Assembly (NCBI GenBank): GCA_946622415.1
Contig: CAMOPX010000005.1
Coordinates: 25,188 to 89,187, forward strand
Direction of reading: 5' to 3'
DNA from: an uncultured bacterium
Lineage (GTDB): Bacteria; Cyanobacteriota; Vampirovibrionia; Gastranaerophilales; Gastranaerophilaceae
DNA length: 64,000 nucleotides
Below, one piece after another: positions 19,022 to 28,589 of this stretch. The first letter of the stretch is position 1. The number at the start of each line of letters is the position of its first letter. The notes under the pieces were generated by a model. The model was given only the letters and a program-made list of their open reading frames with translations. It had not been told where the DNA came from and searched no databases. Made by a program: the position numbers and the translations under genes.

Positions 19022-20263
19022 ATGCAGGAATTAAATAATTATTTATTTTCAGATTATAAAACTGATGAAAAAAATCCAAAGTGGCAAAATGCGATTACAA
19101 GATTAAATGTTTTACCAAATAAACCTTTTGATATTCGTTCGCCTTTTGATAGGGACGGAACAAGAATTCTGCATTCAAATGCCTATAGAAGATTAAAGCA
19201 CAAAACTCAGGTATTCTTTGCAACAAATAATGACCATGTGTGTACAAGAATAGAACATGTAGGTCACGTTGCAAGTATTTCAAAAACAATTTCAAAAGCT
19301 TTAGGCTTAGATGTTTCTTTAGCGGAAGCGATTGCTTTGGGACATGATTTGGGACACAGTCCTTTTGGTCATCACGGGGAAAAAGTTATTGAAAAAATTA
19401 TGCACAAAAACGGGTTTAACCAACCTTTTTGGCATGAAAAAAATTCACTGCGTTTTGTTGATTTAATAGAAACACTTCCTAACTACAGCGGATTTAAAGA
19501 AAACCTTAATTTAACTTATGCTGTTCGTGACGGAATTGTTTGTCACTGCGGAGAAGTTAACGAAAACTCCATAAAACCGAGAGATGAATTTTTTGATTTA
19601 AATGAAATCGAAAAGGGAAAGTGTATGCCCTATACTTATGAAGGCTGCGTTGTTAAAATTTCGGATAAAATTGCTTATTTAGGGCGTGACATAGAAGATG
19701 CATATAATTACAAATTCTTTGATAAAGAAGATATGTTGACATTGAAACAACTTGCTCAAGAAGTTATGAAAAAGAAAATTAAATTTAAAGATGTAAATAC
19801 TTCTTCTTTAATTCATGAATTTATAACGAACCTTTGTAAAAATTCTAATCCAGATATCGGTTTAACTTTTTCATCGGAATATTACGATATGATGAAAAAA
19901 ATTAAAAAATTTAACTACAAAAAAATCTATTCAAATCACAGATTTGAACCTTTCATGAATTATGCAACACTTGTTATAAATTCATTATTCGACTTTTTAA
20001 ATGAATACTATGACGGACGAAATACTTTAACAAAATTAGCCAAATATCAAAAATTTTATCCCACTTTATCTCTTGATTTTTCGGATTGGTTGATAAAATA
20101 TTCCAATATAGACGAAAGACTCCATAAGTTAAGAAAGTACAGAAATATAATCATATATGATATTAATGACGTTATGGATTACAAACAAGCGATAATTGAT
20201 TATATTTCGGGTATGACCGATTCATATGCTATAAAAGCTTATAATGAGCTAATTGAATTTTAG
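19022..20263 (+). CDS. dgt: Deoxyguanosinetriphosphate triphosphohydrolase-like HD protein
   Basis: This 413-residue HD-domain protein hydrolyses dNTPs to nucleosides and triphosphate in characterised relatives. Seen here are RSPFDRDGTRILHSNAYRRLKHKTQVF, RIEHVGHVASISKTI with the first metal His, and GHDLGHSPFGHHGE with the HD pair. The downstream DKIAYLGRDIEDAY supplies the last Asp ligand. I place the start at ATG 19022 because GGGAG lies 5 bases before it; a TTG four codons earlier overlaps that site. The length fits the short bacterial dGTPase-like subfamily. It is probably involved in dNTP pool control. Confidence 0.9.
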   Translation: MQELNNYLFSDYKTDEKNPKWQNAITRLNVLPNKPFDIRSPFDRDGTRILHSNAYRRLKHKTQVFFATNNDHVCTRIEHVGHVASISKTISKALGLDVSLAEAIALGHDLGHSPFGHHGEKVIEKIMHKNGFNQPFWHEKNSLRFVDLIETLPNYSGFKENLNLTYAVRDGIVCHCGEVNENSIKPRDEFFDLNEIEKGKCMPYTYEGCVVKISDKIAYLGRDIEDAYNYKFFDKEDMLTLKQLAQEVMKKKIKFKDVNTSSLIHEFITNLCKNSNPDIGLTFSSEYYDMMKKIKKFNYKKIYSNHRFEPFMNYATLVINSLFDFLNEYYDGRNTLTKLAKYQKFYPTLSLDFSDWLIKYSNIDERLHKLRKYRNIIIYDINDVMDYKQAIIDYISGMTDSYAIKAYNELIEF

Positions 20264-20295
20264 CAATTTTTTTTATGTTTTGGTTTTGTTGATGT

Positions 20296-20916
20296 ATGAA
20301 AATAAATTCAATAAATAACCTAAATTTTGAAAAACGACTTGTTGCAAAAGCAAAGATAGGACAAAAAGATAATCCTAAAAAAGTAAAAATTTTCCTTATG
20401 GACGATGCTGAAGATTATTACGAGCTATTCGATAAACTAAATATGCCCGATTGGAAGAGTGGTTGTTATCAAACAGCGTTTCTTCATTCTTTTGCCTGTG
20501 AATATGTAAATGAAAGTTTTCCAAAATCCGATTTTTTTGTTATGGAAAACAATAAGGGAGAAATTGTAACCTTTGCAAATATTACTCACAATTGTAAAAA
20601 AAAATCAAGAGGTGCACATTTAAATTTAATTGAAACTTCACCTGCATTAAAAACATTTAGTCAGGCTAATAAAAATAGAAAATATAAATATGCCGGCGAA
20701 ACAATGATTGCTTTATTGGTAAAATTTGCAAAAAAATACAAAGAAAGTTTCATAGATTTGTATTATGATGAAGATGCAAAAGATTTTTATCGGAAACACT
20801 GCAATTTTGATGTTGACGAAGCCAGTGGCACTGCAAAATTATCTCAAGATAGCTATGATAAAATTTTAAAAAGTAATGCAAAACACATAAACAATAGTTT
20901 AAAGATATTAGTTTAA
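20296..20916 (+). CDS. GNAT-like acetyltransferase fold with lineage N-terminal tag
   Basis: This 206-residue protein begins MKINSINNLNFEKRL, a tag that recurs on unrelated proteins in this window. The rest looks like a GNAT fold. A beta-strand region runs FVMENNKGEIVTFANI, then comes a long helix after YAGETMIALLVKFAKKY, and the segment IDLYYDEDAKDFYRKHCNF resembles the late GNAT strand and helix. The acetyl-CoA loop (Q/R-x-x-G-x-G/A) is not clear, so activity is uncertain. The stop overlaps the convergent bioA stop by 4 bases. No substrate can be suggested. Confidence 0.55.
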   Translation: MKINSINNLNFEKRLVAKAKIGQKDNPKKVKIFLMDDAEDYYELFDKLNMPDWKSGCYQTAFLHSFACEYVNESFPKSDFFVMENNKGEIVTFANITHNCKKKSRGAHLNLIETSPALKTFSQANKNRKYKYAGETMIALLVKFAKKYKESFIDLYYDEDAKDFYRKHCNFDVDEASGTAKLSQDSYDKILKSNAKHINNSLKILV

Positions 20917-22268
20917 AATTCTTTTAAAGTTTCAATTGTGCATTCCTTTGCAACTTTAACCGCAAAATCCATATCTTCTTTTTCCATAATCAAGGGAGGA
21001 TTAAAATATATAACATCTCCCAATGGTCTTAAAAGTACGCCTTTTTTAAGTGCTTTTTTATATATTTGATATCCGAGACGTATTTTTGAATCAAAATGAA
21101 TTTTGTTTTTCTTGTCTTTTACGATTTCTATAGCATTAATCAATCCTATCGAGCGGACTTCTCCTACATTATCAAGATTTAAAAAGTTTTCTTTTATTAA
21201 ATTATTAAAATACGGCGTTGTCGATTTTAATTGCTCTTGGATTTTACCTTCTTTAAAAATATCCAATACCGCTAAAGCACAACTTGCGCCTAAAGGGTTA
21301 CCGGCATAAGTATGAGAGTGCATAAAGGCTTTTCCTTTAGAATAATCATCATAAAATGCCTGATAAATTTTATCCGTTGTAACAACCGCTGCCATCGGCA
21401 TATAACCGCCTGTCAAACCTTTTGAAATACACATAATATCCGGTGATACTCCGGCATGGTTAAATGCAAACATTTTTCCCGTTCTGTAGAATCCTGTTGC
21501 AATTTCATCTGCTATAAGGTGAATATCGTATTTATTACATAATTCTCTTAATTTTTTCAGATACAATGCAGGATAAATCTTCATACCGGCTGAACCCTGT
21601 AACAACGGTTCAACGAGTATGGCTGCCGTTTCATCTTTATATTTCTCAAAAGCTTTTTCTGCATAACAGAAACATTCGCATGAACAATTGTCACGATTTT
21701 TATTAAAAGGACAATGGTAACAATCGGGTGCTTGAACTCTTATTATATCCATTAATATCGGTTTATAAATTTTTGTATAAAGGTCGCATGCACCTGCAGA
21801 TAGTGCTGCCAATGTTTCCCCATGGTATGCATCAGTTAATGCCATAAAACGGGTTTTCTTTGTTTTTCCTGTTTGTTGAAAATATTGAAAACTCATTTTC
21901 ATTGCCATTTCAATAGCGGATGAACCGTTATCGGAATAGTTAAATTTTGATAAACCTTGAGGAACAATCTGTGCTAATCTTTTTGAAAGTTCTATTATCC
22001 CTTTATGGGAAAAATTTGCAAAAATAACATGCTCTAATGTTTTTGATTGTTTTTGCAAGGCTTCTGATATCTTAGGATTACAATGCCCAAGTAAATTACA
22101 CCACCAAGAAGAAACAACATCTTTATAACATTTTCCTTCGATATCATAAAGGTTTATTCCTTTTCCATGGTCTATTATTATAGGCGGAAGTTCTTCATAG
22201 TCTTTCATTTGAGAACACGGGTGCCATATATACTTTAAATCTTCTTTTTGCCAATCTTCTAAATTCAT
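20913..22268 (-). CDS. bioA: Adenosylmethionine-8-amino-7-oxononanoate aminotransferase
   Basis: This 451-residue class III aminotransferase converts KAPA to DAPA in biotin synthesis using S-adenosylmethionine. It starts DLKYIWHPCSQMKDYEELPP, the BioA hallmark, and has YHGETLAALSAG, the pyridine-binding IADEIATGFYRTG and the PLP lysine in CISKGLTGGYMPMAAV. An unusual cysteine-rich insert (YHCPFNKNRDNCSCECFC) also occurs in some BioA subgroups. A GGAAGGA site precedes the ATG. No other bio gene is in the window. It is divergent from flhA. Confidence 0.93.
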   Translation of the reverse strand: MNLEDWQKEDLKYIWHPCSQMKDYEELPPIIIDHGKGINLYDIEGKCYKDVVSSWWCNLLGHCNPKISEALQKQSKTLEHVIFANFSHKGIIELSKRLAQIVPQGLSKFNYSDNGSSAIEMAMKMSFQYFQQTGKTKKTRFMALTDAYHGETLAALSAGACDLYTKIYKPILMDIIRVQAPDCYHCPFNKNRDNCSCECFCYAEKAFEKYKDETAAILVEPLLQGSAGMKIYPALYLKKLRELCNKYDIHLIADEIATGFYRTGKMFAFNHAGVSPDIMCISKGLTGGYMPMAAVVTTDKIYQAFYDDYSKGKAFMHSHTYAGNPLGASCALAVLDIFKEGKIQEQLKSTTPYFNNLIKENFLNLDNVGEVRSIGLINAIEIVKDKKNKIHFDSKIRLGYQIYKKALKKGVLLRPLGDVIYFNPPLIMEKEDMDFAVKVAKECTIETLKEF

Positions 22269-22330
22269 AATTTTGTCCTTCCTTTTTTATTCTAGCACCT
22301 AAATTTTTTTGCTATTTCTTTTTTAAGTTT

Positions 22331-22360
22331 TTGACTTTTAAAGTATATGTAATCTATAAT
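22331..22360 (+). promoter_or_regulatory. Promoter of the flhA / c-di-GMP operon
   Basis: TTGACT (22331-22336), an 18-base spacer and a perfect TATAAT (22355-22360) lie 25 bases before the TTG start of flhA. This is a housekeeping sigma-70 type promoter rather than a sigma-54 or sigma-28 flagellar promoter. Confidence 0.78.
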
Positions 22361-22385
22361 GTAGATTGAAAGACTGGGTAGAAGT

Positions 22386-24488
22386 TTGGGGAAATTAAAG
22401 GACATATTACAAAATAACGATATTGTTCTGGCAATAGGCCTTGTTACTATTGTGCTCATGATGATTATCCCAATACCTGCTCAGTTATTGGATTTGTTAT
22501 TGACTCTCAATATTTCTCTATCCGTTTTAATTTTACTTGTATGTCTTTATACTAAAGAACCCCTGGATTATTCAAGTTTTCCTACCATTCTTCTTATTGC
22601 GACATTATTCAGGCTTGGCCTTAATGTTACATCTACCCGTCTTATTTTGTTGCAGGCTAATGCAGGTTCTGTTATTGAATCTTTCGGACAATTCGTAATT
22701 GGCGGAAATTATGTTGTCGGTGCGGTTATATTTATCATACTTGTTATCATTAACTTTATGGTAATTACGGGTGGTGCCGGTCGTGTAGCTGAAGTATCGG
22801 CAAGATTTACATTAGATGCAATGCCGGGTAAACAACTTTCTATCGACGCAGATTTAAATTCAGGTCTTATTGATGAAGCTGAAGCCAAAAGGCGAAGAAA
22901 GAACCTTCTTAGAGAAGCGGATTTTTACGGTACTATGGATGGTGCTTCTAAATTTGTTAAAGGTGATGCGACGGCAGGTATTATTATTACCGCAATAAAT
23001 ATAGTAGGCGGTTTGATAATAGGTGTTGTGCAATTAAAAATGCAGGCAATGCAAGCATTATCTACATACACAATATTAACGGTCGGCGATGGTCTTGTTT
23101 CTCAAATCCCTGCTTTAATCATTTCAACTGCCACAGGTTTAATTATTTCTCGTGCTTCGGGTTCCGATAATTCTCTTGCGGAAGACATTAAAGCAGAAAT
23201 GTTCGACAATCCAAAGGTTTTGGGCATTATTTCAGGCTTGCTTTTATTTATGGGTATTGTCCCCGGCATGCCGACTATTCCGTTTATTGCCATTTCTGCA
23301 ACAGCAGGCGGTTTTGCATTTAAGAAATTTAAACAAAAACAAGAAGCTGAGGCGAAAGCAAAACAACAGGAAAAAGAAGCTAAAAAACAGGAAAAACTCG
23401 GTAAAAAGCGTAAAAAAGCAACAAGAGAATCAGTGCTTGAACTTTTAAATATAGAAACTTTGGAAATTGAAATAGGTTATAGGCTTGTCGGTCTTTTAGA
23501 TATTGAAAAAGGCGGAGATTTGTTGGATAGAATATCTCAAATAAGAAGGCAAACTGCTCTCGATTTGGGTATTGTGCTGCCTTCGATTAGAGTTCGGGAT
23601 AATTTGCAGCTTCCGCCAAATACATATCAAATTAAATTAAAAGGTGTTACGGTTGAAACAGGTGAAGTATATATAAACAGAAGCCTTGCTATGAATTCAA
23701 TGGGTGGTGCGGATGACCCTAACGTTACGGGTATCAATGCAATAGAACCGGCTTTCCACTTGCCTGCGATTTGGATTTTGGATAAAGATAAAGAATATGC
23801 AGAATCCGTCGGATATACGGTTGTTAGTCCTTCTGCCGTAATTTCTACTCACTTAACAGAAATTATCAAGAAAAATGCGGCTGAAATATTAACCAGAGCT
23901 GATGTTCAACAATTAATTGATAATTTAAAGAAAGAAGTAAATGAAACCTATGTTAACGATTTAATGAAAGAAATCACGACTGCCGATGTTCAACAAGTTT
24001 TACAAAATTTATTAAAAGAAAGAGTTTCTGTTCGTGATTTAAAAACAATATTGGAAACTATGAGTTTGCAATATAAGATTAACAAAAACTATAACTATTT
24101 AACCGAACAAATCAGAATGGCTTTATCGAGAAGTATATGCAAACAAAACCTGTCTGACACGGGAGAACTTTTTGTTATTACTATGGCACAGGATGTTGAA
24201 ACAGAAATCGCTAAAGGTATTAATCCTGATGGTGAAAGCCTGACTGTTCCCCCTGATTTTGTGCAAAAATTGATGCAAAGCTTGAATACTGAGTTTGAAA
24301 ATGCAATAAAAAATACCGGAAATCAACCTGTTATTTTATGCTCTTCACCCATAAGGTTGATTTTTAGACGATTAATTGAAAGAACGTATCCACAAATCAC
24401 AATTATGTCTTATAATGAAGTTACGAACAATGTAAAAGTTAAAACTGTGGGTATAATTCGAGTTAGAGCAGTATCTGCTTCTAAGTAG
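22386..24488 (+). CDS. flhA: Flagellar type III export protein FlhA
   Basis: This 700-residue protein is the inner-membrane export gate of the flagellum. About eight membrane helices fill the first 310 residues. They are interrupted by the FHIPEP-family signature SARFTLDAMPGKQLSIDADL and GLIDEAEAKRRR, where the proton-coupling Asp lies. A Lys/Glu/Gln-rich linker (about 315-350) joins the C-terminal cytoplasmic domain that docks chaperone-substrate pairs. The length matches FlhA. Initiation at TTG 22386 gives the expected N-terminus. It heads a five-gene operon with c-di-GMP and two-component genes; no other export gate genes are nearby. Confidence 0.95.
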   Translation: MGKLKDILQNNDIVLAIGLVTIVLMMIIPIPAQLLDLLLTLNISLSVLILLVCLYTKEPLDYSSFPTILLIATLFRLGLNVTSTRLILLQANAGSVIESFGQFVIGGNYVVGAVIFIILVIINFMVITGGAGRVAEVSARFTLDAMPGKQLSIDADLNSGLIDEAEAKRRRKNLLREADFYGTMDGASKFVKGDATAGIIITAINIVGGLIIGVVQLKMQAMQALSTYTILTVGDGLVSQIPALIISTATGLIISRASGSDNSLAEDIKAEMFDNPKVLGIISGLLLFMGIVPGMPTIPFIAISATAGGFAFKKFKQKQEAEAKAKQQEKEAKKQEKLGKKRKKATRESVLELLNIETLEIEIGYRLVGLLDIEKGGDLLDRISQIRRQTALDLGIVLPSIRVRDNLQLPPNTYQIKLKGVTVETGEVYINRSLAMNSMGGADDPNVTGINAIEPAFHLPAIWILDKDKEYAESVGYTVVSPSAVISTHLTEIIKKNAAEILTRADVQQLIDNLKKEVNETYVNDLMKEITTADVQQVLQNLLKERVSVRDLKTILETMSLQYKINKNYNYLTEQIRMALSRSICKQNLSDTGELFVITMAQDVETEIAKGINPDGESLTVPPDFVQKLMQSLNTEFENAIKNTGNQPVILCSSPIRLIFRRLIERTYPQITIMSYNEVTNNVKVKTVGIIRVRAVSASK

Positions 24489-24495
24489 GTGGTAT

Positions 24496-25104
24496 ATGAA
24501 AAAAATTTTATCAGTTACAAAAGATTTTAAAATAATTCCCGAAAATTTTAAAAATTCAGGCGAATTGGAAATTCTTGAAATAACCGACGACTATATAAAA
24601 GCAAGAGTTTTATTGGAACCCAAACAAAATATTGAAGATTATTCTGTTGGTGTTAACGTAGAAGTTTTCGGCTCTAACGATTTAGGATTGATTTATTTTG
24701 AAACAAAGATTATAAAAAGAGAAGATGAAGTTATATACATAAAAACCGTTAGCGACTACAGTATTATTCAAAGACGTGAATATTCACGTGTGTTATTGAA
24801 AAAAGGAACCGTAAATTTTGTTGATTTAGCAGAAGATGCCGTCGTTAGCATTGATGATATTTCAGCAGGAGGAATGAAATTTTTATCTAAAGAAAATCTT
24901 GCGCTTGAAAAGCAGTATAAGATTGAGATTTGTTTGTCAAACAATATGAATATAAATTGTACCTTCCAACCTGTAAGAATCAATAAAGTAGGAAACAATT
25001 TTTCTGTTTCAGGAAAATTTGTTGATTTGGAGAACCTCGACAGAGTTGTACTCGTGCAGTACGCATTTAAAATCAAAATGGAAGAACAAAATAAAGACAG
25101 TTAA
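24496..25104 (+). CDS. PilZ-domain protein (YcgR-like c-di-GMP receptor)
   Basis: This 202-residue protein has a YcgR-like N-terminal flagellar-brake-type domain (about 1-95) and a C-terminal PilZ domain. The c-di-GMP ligating motifs are present: RREYSRV (RxxxR) near residue 95 and DDISAGGMKF (DxSxxG) near residue 118. Receptors of this design bind c-di-GMP and slow or redirect the flagellar motor. The gene starts 7 bases after flhA, with GGTGG before ATG 24496, and is followed 2 bases later by a small membrane protein. Its position between flhA and an HD-GYP gene strongly suggests motility control. Confidence 0.87.
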   Translation: MKKILSVTKDFKIIPENFKNSGELEILEITDDYIKARVLLEPKQNIEDYSVGVNVEVFGSNDLGLIYFETKIIKREDEVIYIKTVSDYSIIQRREYSRVLLKKGTVNFVDLAEDAVVSIDDISAGGMKFLSKENLALEKQYKIEICLSNNMNINCTFQPVRINKVGNNFSVSGKFVDLENLDRVVLVQYAFKIKMEEQNKDS

Positions 25105-25106
25105 TT

Positions 25107-25457
25107 ATGAATGAGAGTATATATAAAGACGGAAAAATAAATTATTCAAAATTTTTATCGGCGCTTTTTTCTTCCGTGTCGATGTTTGTTTTGGCAATGT
25201 TATGTATTTTAAATAATTTATCGCTTGATTTATATAGTACTTTTTTATTATTAAAAGTTACGGTGCCGGGAGCTCTTTCCTTTTGGGTTTTAGGTTATGT
25301 AATCGGAAAAAAACTTGACGGTTTGAGTAATAATGTCGTGGTAAAGAAGGCTGAAAACGAACAAAAAGCCTATGAAATACCAAGCATGTTTGGCCCTGTT
25401 GAACCTCAAACCGAATTGTCTGATACGGAGGAAACTGATGTTCAAAAAGAAGAATAA
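25107..25457 (+). CDS. Small membrane protein of the flhA operon
   Basis: This 116-residue protein of unknown family has two membrane helices (about residues 15-36 and 43-66) and a C-terminal acidic tail rich in Glu, Pro and Thr. It lies 2 bases after the PilZ gene and overlaps the next kinase gene by 20 bases, so it is translated with them. The place in the operon suggests a small accessory of the motility signalling module, but nothing in the sequence shows an activity. Confidence 0.7.
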   Translation: MNESIYKDGKINYSKFLSALFSSVSMFVLAMLCILNNLSLDLYSTFLLLKVTVPGALSFWVLGYVIGKKLDGLSNNVVVKKAENEQKAYEIPSMFGPVEPQTELSDTEETDVQKEE

Positions 25458-27072
25458 GAAAAAAGAAAATATTAAAAAGCAAAAAACAATAAAGCTTGCT
25501 TCTTACCTTTCAATACTTATCAGTTTTCTTATTTTGACTGTTGTTACTTTGTTTGCTTTTTATACATCGTTGAGCGTTAAAGACATTGCATCAGAATACG
25601 AAGGGCAAATTGCCGAATTAAGACAATTGATGTCCAGAATGGTATTACAATCATTAAATGCTGATAGTAAAAAGAAAGATTTTTCTACTACAAAATCAAT
25701 AATTAATTTATTAATGCACGATGATATGCTTGCATATGCATATATCGAAGACACAACCACAAATCAAACCGTGCATTTAGACCCTGACGATGCAGCAAAT
25801 TCTACTATTAATAAAAAATACGATATAAATCTAATCGATCCTATGGAGTATAGCTTGTCTGATAAATATACTCTTTATTTGGGTGTTCCAAAGTCATTTA
25901 CCTATGAACAATATTTGGATAAATCTTTAAGGAGATTGGTTTTTGCATTACCTGTGTTTATATTCTTGGGTGTGCTGATTGCTTTAATTGCAGCTTCAAT
26001 AATTTCTAAACCTATTATCAAACTTTCTCATGCTGCAAAGAAAATTTCCGGCGGTGATTTTGATGCAAAACTTGAAAGTACTAATTTTGATGAAATAAAT
26101 GACTTGATATATTCATATAACGAAATGATTTTCCAATTAAACGAATTGTATCAATCGTTGGAATTAAAAGTGCAAGAACGTACTATTGCACTCGAAACAG
26201 CTAATTACAAATTAAAAGAAACTCAAGCAATGATGGTGCATAGTGAAAAAATGCGTTCGTTAGGCGAACTTGTTGCAGGTATTGCACACGAAATCAATAA
26301 TCCTGTCAACTTTATTCATGGCAACATAATGATTTTGCAAAATTATGCCGATGACTTATTCAAACTTATTGATTTATACGAAGAAAATAATTCAAATTTC
26401 CCTGTTGATATTAAGACAAAAATTGAAGCTTTAAAAAAACAAATCGATATCGATTTCTTACGCGGTGATATAAAAGATTTAATCAAAAGTTGTATTGAAG
26501 GTACACAAAGAACAAAGAATATTGTACTTGATTTGAAGAATTTCTCAAGAATGGAAGAAATGGTTGTGAGCCAAATTGATATTCCAAAAGAAATTGATAC
26601 AACGTTAAATATTTTAAATAATAAATATAAAAACAGAATTACGGTTGTAAAAAATTATTCGCCTGAAGTACCAAAAATTGAAGCATATGGCGGACAATTA
26701 AATCAAGTATTTATGAATATTTTAGATAATGCACAAGATGCAATGGGTGAATCAGGCACATTAACAATAAATCTTGATAAAGTAGATGACAAGATAAGGC
26801 TCGAATTTATTGACACAGGTGCCGGTATACCCGAAGAAAATCTTAAAAAAGTGTTTGACCCGTTCTTTACAACAAAACCCGTGGGCAAGGGTACAGGGCT
26901 TGGTATGAGTATTTCATACAGAGTTATTAATGACCACCATGGCACAATTAATGTTGAATCAAAATTGGGCAAAGGTACTAAATTTACTATAATACTTCCT
27001 ATTAATCAACCTTTAAAAGAACAATTGACGGAAGAAAAAGCTAACGACACTAAAGATAATATCGGAGAATAA
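25438..27072 (+). CDS. Membrane sensor histidine kinase with HAMP domain
   Basis: This 544-residue kinase has helices at about residues 17-42 and 167-190 around a small extracytoplasmic sensor. A HAMP domain (SIISKPIIKLSHAAKKISGGDFDAKL) and a coiled coil follow. The H box carries His near residue 284 (AGIAHEINNPVNFIHGN). The catalytic core shows the N box FMNILDNAQDAMG and G boxes DTGAGIPEENL and GKGTGLGMSI. I place the start at ATG 25438, behind a strong GGAGG site. It ends 2 bases before a response regulator with HD-GYP output, its likely partner, so its signal probably controls c-di-GMP turnover. Confidence 0.92.
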   Translation: MFKKKNKKKENIKKQKTIKLASYLSILISFLILTVVTLFAFYTSLSVKDIASEYEGQIAELRQLMSRMVLQSLNADSKKKDFSTTKSIINLLMHDDMLAYAYIEDTTTNQTVHLDPDDAANSTINKKYDINLIDPMEYSLSDKYTLYLGVPKSFTYEQYLDKSLRRLVFALPVFIFLGVLIALIAASIISKPIIKLSHAAKKISGGDFDAKLESTNFDEINDLIYSYNEMIFQLNELYQSLELKVQERTIALETANYKLKETQAMMVHSEKMRSLGELVAGIAHEINNPVNFIHGNIMILQNYADDLFKLIDLYEENNSNFPVDIKTKIEALKKQIDIDFLRGDIKDLIKSCIEGTQRTKNIVLDLKNFSRMEEMVVSQIDIPKEIDTTLNILNNKYKNRITVVKNYSPEVPKIEAYGGQLNQVFMNILDNAQDAMGESGTLTINLDKVDDKIRLEFIDTGAGIPEENLKKVFDPFFTTKPVGKGTGLGMSISYRVINDHHGTINVESKLGKGTKFTIILPINQPLKEQLTEEKANDTKDNIGE

Positions 27073-27074
27073 AA

Positions 27075-28145
27075 GTGGATAAAAGATACAGAATACTTAT
27101 TGTAGATGATGAAGATGATAATTTGGCTTTGTTATACAGAACTCTTCGTTCGCGATACGACGTAACAAAAGCACATAGCGCAATTGAAGCTCTTGAAATT
27201 TTAAACACTCAAACCTTTGATTGCATCTTGTCTGATCATAAAATGCCAATTATGGACGGTGTTGAATTTTTAAAAAGAGTAAACGAAATTCAACCAAAAA
27301 CGATGCGTTTATTGGTTACTGCATATTCGGATGTTAAAATTTTAATTGACGCAATCAACTATGCAAAAATCTATAGGTACATCAAAAAGCCCTATTCTCC
27401 GGATGAATTATTAATGATTGTAGAATCAGCTCTTGAATGTTATCAATTAAAGATTGACAACGAAAACTTGATTAACGATTTAAAAGATTTGTTCTCGGGT
27501 ACTGTAAAAGCAATTATTGAAGCACTTGATGCAAAAGATTCGTTTACATTGGGCAGAAGCAGAAGAGTTGCTTTTTATGCTGCAAAAATTGTAAGCAAAC
27601 TTGCACTCAACCCAACCGAGGTTAGTCAAATTGAACTTGCGGGATTGTTGCATGATATCGGTATGATTGGGGTTGCAGAAAGTATTTTGAATAAAACTCA
27701 AAAGTTGTCCGATGAAGAATATGAAAAAATCAAAATGCATGTTCACTATAGTGTAAAAATCTTGGAAGATATTAAACAACTATATGATATAACTGAAATT
27801 ATAAAGTACCACCATGAATATTATAATGGTTGCGGTTATCCGTACGGCTTAAAGGGTGAAGAAATTCCTTTAGGTTCTCGTATTATTGCTATAGCTGATG
27901 CGTTCGATTCAATGGTTTCAAATCGTGCATACAGAAAAAGTTTAACACCCGATGAAGCCATGGAAATAATTAAACAGTGCGCAGGAAAACAATTTGACCC
28001 GAATTTGGTACAAATTTTTGAAGCCGTTTTACCTGAGGCATTGAAAGAATTAACAGAACATGAGCAAGATTTTAAGAAGAATGTTTTATCTTCGGATATT
28101 CAAAATGAAGTAAGTTCAAACATAGCTCTTAATCAGCAAAGCTAA
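27075..28145 (+). CDS. Response regulator with HD-GYP domain
   Basis: This 356-residue protein has a receiver domain (D11-D12, D54, K104) and an HD-GYP domain (about 140-335). H193-D194 (LLHDIGM), H246-H247-E248 and G254-Y255-P256 are present, as is ADAFDSM. Where most of the family has T-x-G-H-S, this protein reads TLGRSRRV, so a usual conserved histidine near residue 161 is Arg. The predicted job is hydrolysis of c-di-GMP on command of the kinase encoded just upstream, though that substitution leaves activity open. GTG 27075 is the start. It ends the flhA operon before a strong terminator. Confidence 0.92.
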   Translation: MDKRYRILIVDDEDDNLALLYRTLRSRYDVTKAHSAIEALEILNTQTFDCILSDHKMPIMDGVEFLKRVNEIQPKTMRLLVTAYSDVKILIDAINYAKIYRYIKKPYSPDELLMIVESALECYQLKIDNENLINDLKDLFSGTVKAIIEALDAKDSFTLGRSRRVAFYAAKIVSKLALNPTEVSQIELAGLLHDIGMIGVAESILNKTQKLSDEEYEKIKMHVHYSVKILEDIKQLYDITEIIKYHHEYYNGCGYPYGLKGEEIPLGSRIIAIADAFDSMVSNRAYRKSLTPDEAMEIIKQCAGKQFDPNLVQIFEAVLPEALKELTEHEQDFKKNVLSSDIQNEVSSNIALNQQS

Positions 28146-28168
28146 TTGTTATTTTAAATTTTTTCAAC

Positions 28169-28206
28169 ACAAAATCTACCTAACAGAATTGATAGGTAGA
28201 TTTTGT
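28169..28206. terminator. Strong bidirectional terminator
   Basis: A 14-bp perfect stem (28169-28182 with 28193-28206) around a 10-base loop has A and T runs on its two sides. It sits between the convergent HD-GYP gene and the minus-strand small secreted protein gene and can serve both. Confidence 0.85.
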
Positions 28207-28220
28207 TATAAATAAGATTT

Positions 28221-28508
28221 CTATTTGTTTCTTCTGAAAATACTTCTTCTGAAAGGAATCCAAGTTTTTGTTGCTGTATTGGATGTGAAGTGTCCTGAAT
28301 TAACTACTTTTGATGTAAAAGATTGTTTTTCGTTTTCTGATTCCACTTCTTCAACTTCCTTGAATTGCTCATCGCTGATGTTGAATGAATTTTCATCAAA
28401 GTTGTAATCGTAATTTGTGTCGTTGTACGTATTCACTTCTTTTGCGGCAATACTTTGAGGATACAATAGTAATGCACTGAACATAAGTAATGTTATGATT
28501 TTAAGCAT
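28221..28508 (-). CDS. Small secreted protein of unknown function
   Basis: This 95-residue protein has a clear signal peptide (MLKIITLLMFSALLLYPQSIAAKE, cleavage near residue 22). The acidic, Asn/Asp/Glu-rich middle is followed by a short basic C-terminus ending RRSIFRRNK. GGAGG lies just upstream of the ATG, so expression is likely. No family is recognised. It ends at the shared terminator after the HD-GYP gene. Confidence 0.65.
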   Translation of the reverse strand: MLKIITLLMFSALLLYPQSIAAKEVNTYNDTNYDYNFDENSFNISDEQFKEVEEVESENEKQSFTSKVVNSGHFTSNTATKTWIPFRRSIFRRNK

Positions 28509-28589
28509 GTTCGCCTCCTAAATATAAAATACCATTTATTTTAAAAAAATCAACAAAAATTAATAAAAATTTAAATTTGTTAACACCTG

